The position numbers and the translations under genes are program-made. Source: Valencia hispanica (Eukaryota > Chordata > Actinopteri > Cyprinodontiformes > Valenciidae). Taken from it: a stretch of DNA of 64,000 bases. The stretch's first letter is position 1; the number at the start of each line of letters is the position of its first letter. The stretch is taken from the NCBI GenBank assembly GCA_963556495.2, contig OY747712.1, positions 29,299,735-29,363,734 on the forward strand, read 5' to 3'. The notes beneath the pieces are model-generated. The model was given only the letters and a program-made list of their open reading frames with translations. It was not told the origin of the DNA and did no database searches. Shown here one piece after another: positions 21,546 to 37,294 of this stretch.

Positions 21546-23315
21546 TGTCTTTTCCTGGTTATTATTGTCATAGACGTTTATATATGTCTATGGTTGTTGT
21601 GTTTACTGACGAAACCACGTGTGATTTTGCTAATCTGTGTTTAAAGTGGATGAATGCTGTATACGATTTCAAAATATAAACTTACAGAGACAATATTTCA
21701 CAGTAGCATATCCTGGATTACAGCATATGTTTTTTAATAGTACTAATCCACTTCCTTTGGTCTTGCTGATCCTCTTCAAATATCTGTCTGTTCTTATGGT
21801 TAAAAAGCAGGGCAGAGTGAATTTGTGAATTGTAGTCGGGTATATGATCCTGAAACTGCGTCTCAGTGAAAGACATTATACTGCATTCCCAATAGTCTGA
21901 CTTGGTGATTTTTAGTGCTTTAAGTTAATTTACATCTCGCATCCCACATTATGATCAATGAAATGGCTCAAACTTCCTACCTCTCTCCCTCCTATTTGTC
22001 CCTAATTAGCACTCACAATGTTTTCTCTTTCAACTCATCTGGGATTTGAAATCCTAGTTCAGATATTATTTTAACTTTTGAGATATTAATCAACTGCTGT
22101 ACAATTACAGCTGTAAACAGTTGTAAAATAAATAAAAAAATAAGACATTGATTTATGGCTTCTTCATCATAACAACTGTCCAAACAACAAGTCACAGCAA
22201 AAATGCTTCCAACTGCATAGCATTCAAAAACAGAGGAATACTAATTCAAATAAGCAATGCCTCAATTTGAAAGTTTTTTTTTAAAACATACATCAAAACG
22301 TAACACAGTTCCTTTAACAAGCTGCCACCTGAAGTGGTAGAATTCTAGAAAGCAGAATACAGTATATTTCCTTCTTCTGGGTATTATGATCTGTTCAGAA
22401 GGACACATTTATTACACAAATTAGCAAGTACATATTTTATTTATTTTTTTGTTTTTCTTTCTTACGTCTTGTATAATGTGAGCCTGATTTACTTAGAGTT
22501 TTTTGACACTTCAACCACCTAGAATGGTAATTTATTCTAAGACTGCTCTGCACAGGCTTGTGTGTTAGACATGTGTGTTCTTCAGAAAGAATGAAGAAAC
22601 TAATAACTCAGCACTCCTCTTTGGGGTTGAGTCCAAAGATTTGAGATTAAGGCAAATAGTTAGTCTACAGACAATACAGCAATGAGAGTGCTTCTGAATG
22701 CCTTGCATTTTTATAAGGTTATGACAGTCCATTTGTTTATCACTTCGACATCTGGAATCTCTTCTGCTCATTGTGAGGAGAAGCAGGAAGAGCGGTGCGC
22801 TGGGCAATGTCTTCAACCCTCATACTCCCTTCTGTACTGTCAAGTCATAAGTTTTGTTCTCCCCCTTCTTTTCTGTCAGTATCCTGGGTCACGAGGAGCT
22901 TAGCTAAAAAAAATGTGAGAATTGGTCAAATTGCCTAGCATAAGTTAGGAGGTCAATAAATTCATGTGTATATGTGGGCAAATAAAGATTTAAAGCTCAA
23001 AGCCTTAGAAGGATTTTTCTTGTTTTTTGAAAACATTAAATGTCTGCTAGCTCAGAGGTATTTGAACAAAAAAAGAGAAGACTGAATTGAGACAAGGAGC
23101 AGCTGATATCATATATCACATTTTTAGGACTAACGCCAACCTCTTTGTGTTTAATTTTATGATTAACCTCTTTACTCAGTCTATTTTGTCTGTTCTTTCT
23201 GAATTTCCCCTGGACTTGTCTTCAGATTTGACTTAGTGACCTGTTCCTTTCCCATAACCCTGCACTAGGGTTTAGGGCCTCAGTTTGACCCTCCATATTG
23301 CTTTGAATCTTTTGG

Positions 23316-23317
<2 letters not shown>
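21546..23317. other. Intron, nothing recognised
   Basis: AT-rich noncoding sequence. Open frames are short and lack motifs. Confidence 0.4.
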
Positions 23318-23379
<62 letters not shown>

Positions 23380-23442
23380 CGTGCGTGCGTGTGTGTCTGT
23401 GTGTATGCGTGCGTGCGTGCGTGTGTGTCTGTGTGTATGCGT
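23318..23442 (+). repeat. Compound (TG)n / (TGCG)n microsatellite
   Basis: About 28 TG units are followed by two blocks of TGCG-type tetranucleotides with TGTGTCTGTGTGTATGCG spacers. The Thr-His-rich open frame on the opposite strand (23272-23484) is an artefact of this repeat. Confidence 0.97.
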
Positions 23443-26400
23443 TTTACTGTGTGATTGAAGAAAGCGGGAAAAAGCAGCGATCACATTTCAGTGTCTGACT
23501 TATTTATTTTCTGTGCTAACATGTTTGGATTGTGAGTTTGGATTCATGGCATTTATAAATAGTTTAAAAAATGATTGCAGAAGATGTGTTTGTGTAGGTA
23601 ATGTGCAACTTGTCCCATTATGAAATCCTTTGCAAATGTGGTACTTGTCACGTTTCTGTCAGTAATGAGCGTGTTGTGTGCTTTAGTCTCCCTGTGTTTA
23701 TGCCTTTCTACACATTTTTGTGAGTTTGCCTTCCAGCTCATTTCATTCTCATCATCTCTTTTTTGCAAGCAATGGGTTTCCAGCTTCTCCTGCAATGTTG
23801 TGTGCTAGACAGTGGAGTGGGTTGAGCTCATATAATTAAAATGCCACAATAGACTGGCATGCCTTATGACAGCAGTTTATATTGGACAAGGTAGACTGGA
23901 CTCACAAATCTCCACCCACTGGAAAGACATCGAACTGAAAGTGAAAGATGAGGATGGGAAGTGGAGCAATTGGGAACGGGAGGAAGAATAAAAGTGTCAA
24001 TCAAACAAGAAAATCAGATTTAAAGTCTGGACTACAGGAGTGATATATGGCTGTGGCAGGAGGAAGTAGTGGGTTTAAAAGAGTTCTCTTTCTTTGTGGC
24101 TTTATGCGTCGATTACCCTATTTTAAGTCATTTAGCTTTTGGTGGCCAGCTAATGGTGTTCTGTATATCAATGTTCTCTGTGTATGTTTGAGAGGTGCGT
24201 GTTAGCCTCCCAAACATTTCTGTTTACTGTTACACAAATTCTGATGCATTCTGCCAATAAACAGAGAGCAACCCTCCTAAATGTGCCCACTTAATGTCAG
24301 TTCCTGACAACACAGAGTTTTAAAGCTAAATTGTCAGTGGATGTTCTGGGATGAAGCCTCCATTTAAGGGGGAAAATATTTGATGGGCCACCACAGTTAT
24401 GTAATGAAGTGATTGTTGGCTGTTGGCACACGCTGTATGGTGTTTTTCATGAATTGAAACTGTCTCTGCATGTCTGGTCTCTTAATTGATATTTTAGGTG
24501 ATTCAGTTTGTTCACTAAGCTCTACATCCAATGTAAAATGATACTGTAATAATAGATTGTTTTTGCCTTAACCATAAAAGCCATCATGCCTGCTTAGGTA
24601 AAAATGTCCCCTCTATTCAAAGAGAATGCATTCCTACCTTGAAAGTAACTTTTATCTTTCACGCTTGTAAAATCATTTTCTCATGCAGTTAGTTTTTTTG
24701 TTGGGCAAATGAAACATTGGTCAGGTTCTGAGAATAATTAGATTTAGGAATCTCCAGATCAGGTTATCTTGTCTTTGATGTACTTTTATATAATATATAT
24801 GACTATTTCTTGGCTCTGCCCGTAATCTCTCTACAAATTACAAGAGTATTATAAAACTCCTGAAAAACTGTTTGAGTTTTTATCATGTACCCCAAGATTA
24901 TCAGTGGCCACCATCTGGTCACACTTGAAAAAACTTTCTGGAGGTACCTCTGTTCTGTATAGGCCTGGTAAAGAACCACTCATTTGATGAGGGGTGTTGA
25001 ACCAGGAAAACATCCAAAGTATGTAGGACACCAACCCTTAAGGACTGACTTTGGACAGTCACTCACACACTGAATTACAAATCTCTCTGCTCTGACTTTA
25101 TTTTAGAAGCATACGTTGCTTTTTTATGGATACAGTGAATGAAAACTAGTTGTGATTTTGAGTTGAGTTTTTTGACCTAAGAGCTGCTGAATATTGAGGG
25201 ATGTAGTGTTTACATATAATTTGGAATGTGATGCTAGTGGTGAGTTCTGGCCAGATTTCTTGCGCGCTTTTAGTGTAAATGTGTATATAAGGTTAAACTT
25301 TCAGCATGTGGTATTTATCAATAAAGTGAGAATCTTAACAGGGAGGTGGTTTGGGTCAAGCTGAAGTTTTAGGTTAAAGTCCAAGTTTTTACACAACCCA
25401 CAGGAAAAATAATGTGAGATTTAAAATGAAAATGAATGACAGGCATGGGAGGGGAGCCGAAAAGCCAACAACCCAATTTCTATCTAAATAACAAAAGTAC
25501 AGTATGCTACTGTGTAGCCAGTTATGTGTGCGTGTGTGCGTGTGCATGCCTGTGTGTGTGTGTGCGTGTGTGTGTGATCTGTGTTTAATGTGTGGATTCG
25601 GTAACCTGAAACCACAGGGAAAACGTTCCTTGAATTCCGGGTGGGTTTTGGTATCATGCCTTGCTTAATGGAGCCCCCCTGAGTGGTGCTGGGAATGAAT
25701 GTTGCCTCTGCATGGGAAGAGGTGTAAAATTAAGGAAACGTCCTTCCTTATTTTTATCTATTCATGTATACTTGACATGCAGCCAAACACCAAAAATAAT
25801 AAAGATACAGAACAATGCAGCTGAGGATGCTCTCATGCAAAACTTAACAGGATTATTTTACAATTATTAGGTGTTATTGTTCCTTAATCAACCAATGGCA
25901 GCTCAAACAACATTAAAGCTTCATGTTAAAAAACTTAGCAAAACTAGCAGACTAGACAGTCTTTACATTATGAGATATGTTATGTATTTTCATCATTCGA
26001 GCTAGTGTTGTCTGGTTATGGGTGTGTCATTGCGCATATAAGCCCTAAATTTCAACTGGATCTGGTTCAAACATGGCTGCCAGATTTTACTAGGCTCTTT
26101 GGGTGTGGACTTAGCTCATTCCAAAAGAGAAGCACCTCCATTTATTTCTTCTATGGCTCACTTTTTGTTTAATGTCTTGGTCCAAACAGTTTTGGCATGC
26201 AATCATCATAACTCAGTAATAAGTGACTTTTTTTTATAAAAAAAAAAAGAAAAGTTCCAAAGTTTGTAAATGACTGGAGCATTGGCAAATTAACTTTAGC
26301 ACTGCATACTGACATTGCAAGTGGATAGTTTGTTCTATCTAAAGTATTTCAAAAAAAATAACTTAATGCAGCTTTATAATCTAAAAACTATAACGTGTTC

Positions 26401-28615
26401 TCCAATGTGGCTGGTTTGTCAGGTTAAAAGTGCCTTTCGAAAATAGCAACTATTAGCAACTAATAGCATATGATGTGTCCCACTTCATGGAGACTTGTAC
26501 ACATACATGCCTCTGGGACATCAAGCAAGGCATAAGGCACTTGATCAGAGTTTGTACTTTCCTTCCTTAAAGGGCTGGTATTAATACAATTTATGTTTTG
26601 TTTTGTTAAAGCACAGCATGGATTTCAGAAATATTAAATGCAAAAAAAAATACATATAAGAACACATTTTGTGAAGAAGCAGAAGGTCAGGATGGCTTTT
26701 ATCATCAAGGATCTTTAATGATTATTTCAAGCCAGGTTTTACAAAAAACAACCGTATCTGGTGGATACATTAGAATTAATTTCAAATCACAATTTAATTT
26801 CCAGGAGAACTGCTGCATCACTCGTTAAACTTATCACTAGGCAGACTTGTAATGAGCCCAATTCTACCACTTAGGTCCATATGAAATTTAGCCTATACCA
26901 TCACAATCCTTCCAGTCAACACCAGGTGGAAGAACTAGGAATGATTTCCATCTCTCATCCCACAGAAACAGAGATATTATTCAGGTAGTGTTGAATGAGT
27001 TCAGACTGCATCTTTTGTCATTGTACTTGCAAACCATGTAACTATTTAAGTTGATACAAGCAGAATACACCATCTAATTCATTTATAAGTAGTGAACATA
27101 CACATGATCTAATCAGATGGAGAAAATTAAACCGGGAAAAATTGTTTTAAACCCCTAAGGTTGAACCTATAGGAACCCATATGCAATCGTAATCCCTCAG
27201 AGTGTTTGTGGAAATCTATTTAAAGAAAATTACTTGCCCACCATAATGTGTATTAGCATCAGCTAAATCCTTATGGCTTTTGTGATCTCATCAATGCAAA
27301 AAGACACAAAGTTGGAGCGGTTTTCTTTCCTTTAGTGTCCTTTTAAAAACATAGTATTTTGTAAAATCTTGCAATGGAAGTCCATTGGCCCTGCCCCTAA
27401 TTCATTATTTAACTGAGTTTTTGTTGTCAATAGAAATTTATTAGAAAACAATACACCTCTGGGTTTGTTCTTTAAATGTTAAAGAGTCTAATGCACATGC
27501 TGCCAGAGATCATATTAAATTTAGACAGTTCAAGTTAACGATTTACACAAAATACTTGAAAAACCAAGAAAGAAAATATCTCCCTTTATTTTGTATTACT
27601 GATGCTTTGTCTGTGAAAGGTTACTCATGTAAATGAAATTGATCAACTTGAATAATTATATAATTATACTGTATAAATTACTCAATTGGTGTAGGTCCAG
27701 TTGGCTTCAACTTGACTTTTCAAATTCAGTGGCTGCCTTAAGATCATGTGTACAATTTCCAATCTGTACTTGATTGACAATTTGCCTGTTCATGGCAAAC
27801 ATGATAGTTATGGCTGGGATTTCCGCCAAGAAGGCCATTTTGTCCATGTGTTTGTCAATCCTACCATCTGCTTGACTTCATTTGGATAACAGATCCCCAA
27901 CCTTTGCCCTTTTTCTCTTCGCCTGCAATACCATCACGCACGCTCTTCACAACTTTAACAACAAGTTTGCAGTACATAATCTCATATATGTTATTCTGGT
28001 GTAGGGTAGCTGCAGTTAAATCAGACTCTTAATCCATCCATCTTCAATGTGCTTTCAAATGTCCATCTTATTGAGTATCAGGGGACCATCTGTGGTTATT
28101 TCTCTGTAAAGTAATTTCTCTTAGCCATGTTAAGTGTGCTTTGGGGCTGTTGGTGTGCATTGTGAATTTGTGTGCATACGTTTATGGTAGAGGACAAGTG
28201 TGAGAAGTACTTCCATGTGCCCCTATGTACTGTAATTTTATTGGAAAATAAAGACATACATTAGGATACACTGTACTCTCACCTTAAAACAGGTCAACCT
28301 GTTTTGACTACATTTTGGCAGTTTACTATAAAAACTTCGGCCCTAAGCATTAGCTCATGTTATTCTGACCAGTTAAACATAGCCAGACAGGCAAACAGGT
28401 GGTCGCACCACACCAGAAGATCAGAGTCCACCCTACCCGGCTGTGCTCTCGGGCGTAGTTTACTCTGCTGGCTCTGCCCCTGCCTGCCCTTGTCTGCCTT
28501 CCAAACACCAACTGTCCCTCTGTCTCCCCCCAGACCTCTAACCTCAGTTGTCCGTGCCCTTCTCGGTATGTAGGCATTTGGCTTGAGGAGAGATTCAGAT
28601 TTAGGTATTAGAATC
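23443..28615. other. Intron, mostly unique
   Basis: No exon or clear mobile element is seen. A short (TG)n-type microsatellite lies at 25525-25577. 28340-28600 is GC-richer with open frames on both strands but has no recognised domain. 26030-26340 has a sequence style I half remember as repeated in fish, but I cannot support a call. Confidence 0.4.
25525..25577 (+). repeat. Imperfect (TG)n microsatellite
   Basis: TG units are interrupted by CG and CA dinucleotides. Confidence 0.9.
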
Positions 28616-28718
28616 TTTTCCTTCCTTCCTTCCTTCCTTCCTTCCTTCCTTCCTTCCTTCCTTCCTTCCTTCCTTCCTTCCTTCCTTCCTTCCTTCCTTC
28701 CTTCCTTCCTTCCTTCCT
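28616..28718 (+). repeat. (CTTC)n microsatellite
   Basis: About 25 uninterrupted CTTC units form a pure polypyrimidine tract of about 100 bases. It gives rise to the spurious Lys-Glu-Gly-Arg and Phe-Leu-Pro-Ser repeat frames on the two strands. Confidence 0.98.
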
Positions 28719-28941
28719 CCAGTTTCAATGTTCACCTGTATTGCCACCTAGTGGCAATATTCCATCACTGCAATATATGTTTAATGACCCCTTTAAAGAA
28801 GTCATGAACAATTGCAGAGGTTATTTTGATTTAGACTGGTAGCTAGCAGCTGTAGCTGTAGTGTAGAGCAGCTGTAGTGTAGGTTCAGTATTTCACAAGC
28901 AAGAAACAAGGAATCCGTTCATGCATACTTTTTTGTGTTTG

Positions 28942-28984
28942 TCCATCCATCCATCCATCCATCCATCCATCCATCCATCCATCC
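28942..28984 (-). repeat. (CCAT)n microsatellite at a LINE tail
   Basis: Ten to eleven CCAT units directly adjoin the LINE fragment at 28985. On the - strand this is the (ATGG)n tail of that insertion. Confidence 0.95.
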
Positions 28985-29095
28985 TACTGCAGGCCAGAAG
29001 ATGGATCCTCTCCAGCCTCTCCACATGGTTCTGGGTTTGCCCAGGGTCTGATCCCAGTGAGGTGTGCCCAGAAAAAACTGAATGAATAACATATA
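28985..29095 (-). mobile_element. 5'-truncated non-LTR retrotransposon tail
   Basis: On the - strand the reading PHWDQTLGKPRTMWRGWRGS, then IFWPAVGWMDGWMDG, runs into the tetranucleotide tail. This 'W...L.L..WMDGWMDG' ending is typical of a group of fish LINEs whose ORF2 stops close to, or reads through, a (ATGG)n tail. Only about 110 bp remain. The clade was not resolved. Confidence 0.55.
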
Positions 29096-30339
29096 AGACA
29101 GAATGAGAAAAAAATGAAGATTAAATCTAAAAAGTAAAAAGGATATAATTAGAAAAACAAATAATATGATTGTTTTGATCATTTTTACACAAAGGCCTGT
29201 AGTATAAATTACTGGTAATTAGATGAATAGTCATGCCTCAGATCAGGTGCAAATCTTAAAACAGATGAGATTAGTGGGGCATTTTTTGATAAATAGATGG
29301 GAAAGTTATTGTTATTCTGGCTCTTGTTCAAATAAGTGCTCTCTTTATGACAACATCCCCTTAGTTTATGTCATATTTTAAGTGTACGCAGAGGGTTTTA
29401 CACTTGTGTTTCCTCAGTCTAAAAGTTTTGCTCTTTTCTCTAGAGGTCTATGTGGTCTGCTGTCTGAGACTGCAGCACGTCTGCTGGTACAATAATGCAG
29501 GCGACACAGAGGTGGTGAGCAGTTACACCCAGCCACAGACACAGTCAGGGCAGCCAGGCCTGGAAATGTCCTTAAAGCAAACCACGGACCAATTACAGTT
29601 TTAATCGATCTCATTTCCATCACAGACTATTAGAGCTTTAAACACGCTACGGCCATATTTTATGTTTCCACTAATCTGCCACTAACACTAGAGGAAAATG
29701 TTTACAAATTTCTTTTTATAATTTGTTTAACTTTCATGTCCCCATTGAGTCATAAATTTGTAGTTGCAGAAAGGGAAAATGGTTGGTTCCCTTGCTAAGC
29801 TGCAAATAAAACGTGTCATTAAAATTTATTTGTTTTAGATTAGATTTTCAATGTTCCATAGAGCTACAATTCACAACAAATTGAGAATGCTGTTTGTTAA
29901 CCATGAACTGACAATAATATGCTTAATTCAGATGTAAACTCTATATAAGAAAGAGTTTACAATTTTACTGGAATTTTAGTGTTTACGGTATGGTAATAGA
30001 TGGGTGGAATGATAGCTTTGAATCCCTTTCAGGGAAAAAACACTATGCCATTGTTCAACAGGCCATTATAATAAATAAAATATGTTGCAGTTGTGTACAC
30101 AATCTACAAGCTCTTTTTCAAGCGACTTCATTTAGTTTTAGCCATTGTTTTTCAATAATGGATGCAGTGTGCCTTTAATTCATAATACCTACCACATGGA
30201 GGCGGTATAGCCACACTTTTTCTTAGACTAGCGCCTCGATCAGTGTCAACAATGTTGTAGTTGTGACTGACTAATTAACTAAGGGATTAGTGCATTCATT
30301 GTAAACTGCCAGACAACTTTTAAAACATTCTATTTATAG
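29096..30339. other. Intron, nothing recognised
   Basis: AT-rich noncoding sequence. A GC-richer patch at 29440-29610 has open frames on both strands but no domain. Confidence 0.4.
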
Positions 30340-30880
30340 GCACCTTTAAGAACACTCAGGGTCATCTAACAAAAGTAGTAAAACATACTAAAATCAAGTG
30401 CAAACACAAATGCATACAAAAAAGTAACAAAATATTTAAATGTAGAATCTAAAATAAGTGTGAGTAGATAGTTTTTTAATGTGATCTGAGAGTGGACAGA
30501 GAAGTAAGAGTTACAAATGTCAAATGAAAAAGAGTTTCAGAGGCAGGGGCAGAGTGACTGAAAGATCTGACGTCCATGGTAACCAGGTAGGTAAACAGGA
30601 ACAGTGAGATAAATGGATGATGAAAATCCAATAGATCAGAACAATACTGAGAAACCCATTCTTTTCTAAATTCATGCCCTTAATAGTGAAAAACTGAATT
30701 TTGTACTAAACATGAAATGTAAGGGTTGCCAGTGAAGCTGTTGAACAAGAGTGACTTGATTAATAGAACGTGTTATAGTGAAGATCAATGCGTCACAGTT
30801 CTTAACCAGGTGAAGTTTAAAAAAGATAATTTAGGAAGGAGACTAGACAGTAATTATGATTAGTGGTGGTTCTCACATGA
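30340..30880 (-). mobile_element. Degraded L2/CR1-type LINE C-terminal region
   Basis: On the - strand, near 30500-30590, the reading DVRSFSHSAPASETLFHLTF and LSTLRSH..KTIYSHLF matches the common LINE ORF2 end 'DRSFS.AAPRLWNSLP..LR...SL..FKS.LKT.LF'. Upstream (30700-30760) a 'LHWLPV'-like block is visible only in fragments. It is heavily mutated, with no intact frame. Confidence 0.6.
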
Positions 30881-31359
30881 ATAGGACCCTGAATGAATCC
30901 TTCTTCTCCACCCTAAAGATATTATCTTTTCGATGTTAGGTTTTCTTCTTCATACAGTAAGTAGGTAGTATAGGTGGTAAGACATATAGGTAGATGGACC
31001 AGCTTCCTAACAAAATACACAGATTTAGGCCTCCATAGCAGCTCAAATAGAAATGTCAGTGTAATTATACAGCTGCAGTATACTACTATATTTTACTATT
31101 GTTCTGACAGTGTTTGTACTGCATAAAACAGAGGGGGAACCCATTTAAAATAGACTGCAGGAGCAAAAAAGCAAACAAAAACTCTCATGGGAAGCAACGG
31201 ACAATTAACTTTATTTTCTGTCGAGTGCTTGCACCACCCCCTAAAATGATGTGAATTAGATGAACTGAGAGATTGAACCAGTGTCTGTTGGTAATGGTAG
31301 TGGTGGCTAATCTTTCAATGAGGATGCTATACCTATTGTTAAAGGGATATTCAAGTAAT
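30881..31359. other. Intron, nothing recognised
   Basis: Noncoding; no motif recognised. Confidence 0.4.
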
Positions 31360-31465
31360 TCCGGCGACACGCGGAGCAGGCAGCCATCTCAGCAGCTCCC
31401 ACTCAATCAGCCGAATTTCCCCTTTGTGGGACAAAAAAGGATTGCTCTATTCTATTCTATTCCAC
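31360..31465 (+). mobile_element. Short LINE 3' tail with CTATT repeats
   Basis: The words 'gaatttcccctttgtgggac' and 'aaaaaaggattgctctattc' followed by CTATT repeats match the 3' end of a common fish non-LTR retrotransposon. The rest of the element is absent. Confidence 0.55.
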
Positions 31466-31890
31466 CCCTTAGTAAAATTTTGTCGGTTGCCATATTCCTC
31501 AGAGTTAGATAAGTGAGAACCAAGCATTTTGTAACCCGCACAGTCGTTCTCCTGATCTGGCAGCAGTCCGTTTGCTTTAGCTTTGCCTAGACAATGTAAG
31601 GAAATGGGAGCAACTAGCATTTTGTGTGCAGAAGTGATTACAATTACTTAATAATGACCCAAATTATTTCTGATGAACTCAATAATCATATCAACCACAA
31701 ATGAAAAGTAAGAAGTAACACTAAGGAATTACAGGAACCGATTTAGATTTGGGACAACATTACGACAAAGCACTACTGCAAGGCGCTAGGACATGTCGCA
31801 AAAGCCACCTGCTTCTATAAACACAAATGAGCGAGCTGCACAGAGTTTTTATTGCCATAGTTTGAGTTTTTACAAGTCTAATCCAAGAAA

Positions 31891-32001
31891 ATGGTTGTTA
31901 CTTGTGTAGCAAAGGGTTGTGAAAACAAGCCGAAGACATACAGCACCACGATGTTTCACAGAATCGTGTTTGTTTACGGAAGAAGGGGGCTTTTTCTTTG
32001 A
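31891..32001 (+). pseudogene. THAP zinc-finger N-terminal remnant (36 codons)
   Basis: An ATG at 31891 opens a short frame, MVVTCVAKGCENKPKTYSTT then MFHRIVFVYGRRGLFL, ending in TGA. Its first part has the THAP signature: Met at the start, then V-x-C-x(4)-C (Cys 5 and Cys 10) and an F-H-R block. In the intact C2CH domain this block is followed by PKD...W and a further C and H. Those later zinc ligands and the AVPTIF box are missing, so the domain cannot fold. THAP domains occur at the N-terminus of P-element and other fish DNA transposases and of host THAP genes. A stray transposon exon is the simplest reading. The 250 bases before it, with 'cgctaggacatgtcgc', may be its old 5' region. Confidence 0.65.
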
Positions 32002-33059
32002 ATAATCTTATTATAAATATATCTTCTTCATCTTCTTTAAATAATCTTCAATTTATTAAAATGACATGCTGACACAAACATAAAGAAATGAGAGAAACAT
32101 GAGTATGAGAAAAGAAAGGAGAAACATTAATATTTTTTGCCAGGAGTGAGTCACTCACCGAATTAGTTTGCCCCTTTGCAGTTGCTCCAATTGTTAGTTA
32201 ATCAATACATGTTAATTAGCCTGGAGTACTGAAGAAATGAGACATGCTCTACTGAATACAGCCATGTAATGTGTTAATGATGAGCGAGGCTAGATATTGT
32301 CTCACCTCGTCTGCAGATAGTCATGGAAAAAAGAATAGGTCTAATAATATCAAACACATCTCAGGTACAAGGTAATCACAATACTTTATACTAACAGGGT
32401 GTGGAAATCGGTAAATAGGTGCCAATATTTTATAGTGTCTAGCTACTATATTTATTTAATAAGTTTCCTTTTCCTCTTCAGAGTCAGTGCAGTCACTGGG
32501 CCTCAATTTTTGTTCCAGCTTTCCAAATAGCTGGGTATGGCCCAGGTCACAGTGGTCTTCAGCACATTCCAAGAAAGGACAAAACATGAGCTAAATTAAA
32601 AACAAAAAAGCTTTTGTTTGGAATACCTACATCGGGATTTGTGTGTTTCCACAAGTAATGGCTAGGGGATATAATAAATATTATCTGTTAGGCCTACTGC
32701 ATGCAGGATGTGTGACCTTGATCACCAACAGATCCTCCAAACTTCCCCTGGAAATCTGGCTGGAATCTGTTTTCTATTAACCAATTTGGCCCTAAGTTCA
32801 CTGGACAGCTCATCTTTGAAGAACATTTCATTTTGCTATTAGCACCGAGCTGCATTACCACAAGTCAATGGTCAACTGAAATGAAGGGGACTGGGGTCAG
32901 CTTTCATCTCCAACTACCCAAGAATCTGACAAAACATACCCAGTGAACAGCTACCAAAGCACATGACTGATTATACGAGGAAACACAGAGACAGACAACC
33001 ATCCAGGATGCCTTGTTTTAAGACATGGAACTCTGATCAATGTAAAAAATAAAGGGTGA
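32002..33059. other. Intron, nothing recognised
   Basis: Noncoding; no motif recognised. Confidence 0.4.
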
Positions 33060-33310
33060 CATTATACAGTATTTTATAAGTACTGTATTTATTCCCCAAA
33101 AAATATTTAAAATTTTTGTATTTTACAACCACAATCTTGAATGTAGTTTTGTGATAGACCAACATAAAGCAATGCATAACTTTGAAGTGAAAGGCAAATT
33201 AATAATAGTTTTCAATTAATTTTTGGAAAAAAAGTCAGGAAAACAGTGTTCCATGTGTTGTATACTCTGATGCCCCTTCATGAAATTCAGTGAAAACAGT
33301 TGTCATGAGA
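33060..33310 (+). mobile_element. Tc1-like left-end remnant
   Basis: The words 'attttacaaccacaatcttg', 'gtgatagaccaacataaagc' and 'aatgcataactttgaagtga' follow the order of the left terminal region of the Tc1-like family also seen at 10690. The HTH part appears 500 bp further on (33835), separated by a TA microsatellite and unrelated sequence. Confidence 0.6.
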
Positions 33311-33386
33311 GTTCCCCAAATGATTATAAAAAACAAAAAAAATCTAGTTGTGTGAAACCTTCCCGTTAAAAATTATCGTGCCATTT

Positions 33387-33388
<2 letters not shown>

Positions 33389-33442
<54 letters not shown>
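33389..33442. repeat. (TA)n microsatellite
   Basis: About 27 uninterrupted TA units. Confidence 0.97.
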
Positions 33443-33443
<1 letters not shown>

Positions 33444-33834
33444 CCCTTTTTGTGTGACTAAAGCTTGTCAGACGATATGTATTTTTAAGCTATTGTGGTT
33501 ATGACCTTACATTAGCCCAAAATGGCAAGGCAAACATGGACCAGTTTGTTCCTCCATGTTAGGATTTATTTTTGGAGCATTAGGTATATAATATATTTTT
33601 TGTAAATACGTATGTCCACCAGATGGCACTACCTATTTCCCCTTTCAAAGTATGAAGCAATATTTCACATTTTCTAATGTTTTCTGCAAGTGTGACTTGT
33701 TGTTTTTTTAGTTTTAGTTTTCTTTTTTGAAGGAACAGTAAAGCTGTGTAAACATGGGTCAGGCATAACATTGAACACAAGTTTAAACTACAGTTAGCTT
33801 ATAAAACAACTTCCCTAGTTTTGACCATATAACG

Positions 33835-33980
33835 AGCACTGTTGAATTCATCATCTGAAAATGAAAAAACATATAGCATAACTAAGTATGGAGACATGGC
33901 CATCCACCTAAACAGGACTAAGGAAAAAGAGCAACTATTAGTCATACTCTTCACAATTTAGACCTTCATAAAGAGCTATG
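33835..33980 (+). mobile_element. Tc1-like HTH-region remnant
   Basis: 'gttgaattcatcatctgaaa', 'agtatggagacatggccatc' and 'cacctaaacaggactaag' correspond to the 'STVESIIRKWK', 'YGDMAIHLN' and following words of the transposase segment in the 10970-11100 copy. It is shorter and more decayed. Confidence 0.55.
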
Positions 33981-37139
<3,159 letters not shown>

Positions 37140-37290
37140 TCTTCCTATCAGCAATCGTAGAGCTTATTTGAGTTGGTTTGTTTTCTTGCACGATGACCAC
37201 TTTTAAGCATAGCCCACAAAGTGTCAATTGGGTTGAGATCTGGGCCATTCCAGAAAGTCCATGTAGGCCTTATTCATTCCATAATCAGCA
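37140..37290 (-). mobile_element. Tc1-like transposase C-terminal remnant
   Basis: On the - strand 'tggaatggcccagatctcaa' and 'cccaattgacactttgtggg' read as EWPRSQPN-HFVGYA. This is a decayed form of the catalytic WP(S/R)QSPDLNPI(E) block followed by a lysine-rich tail. It stops at the TA that borders the next Tc1-like element. Confidence 0.6.
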
Positions 37291-37294
37291 TGTA

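Noticed and set aside
23272..23484. His-Thr-rich frame
   Set aside because: Artefact of the (TG)n microsatellite.
28360..28807. Frames with Lys-Glu-Gly-Arg or Phe-Leu-Pro-Ser repeats
   Set aside because: Artefacts of the (CTTC)n microsatellite; no motif outside the repeat.
28942..28984. CRISPR-like or satellite array
   Set aside because: Pure tetranucleotide repeat without spacers, joined to a LINE tail.
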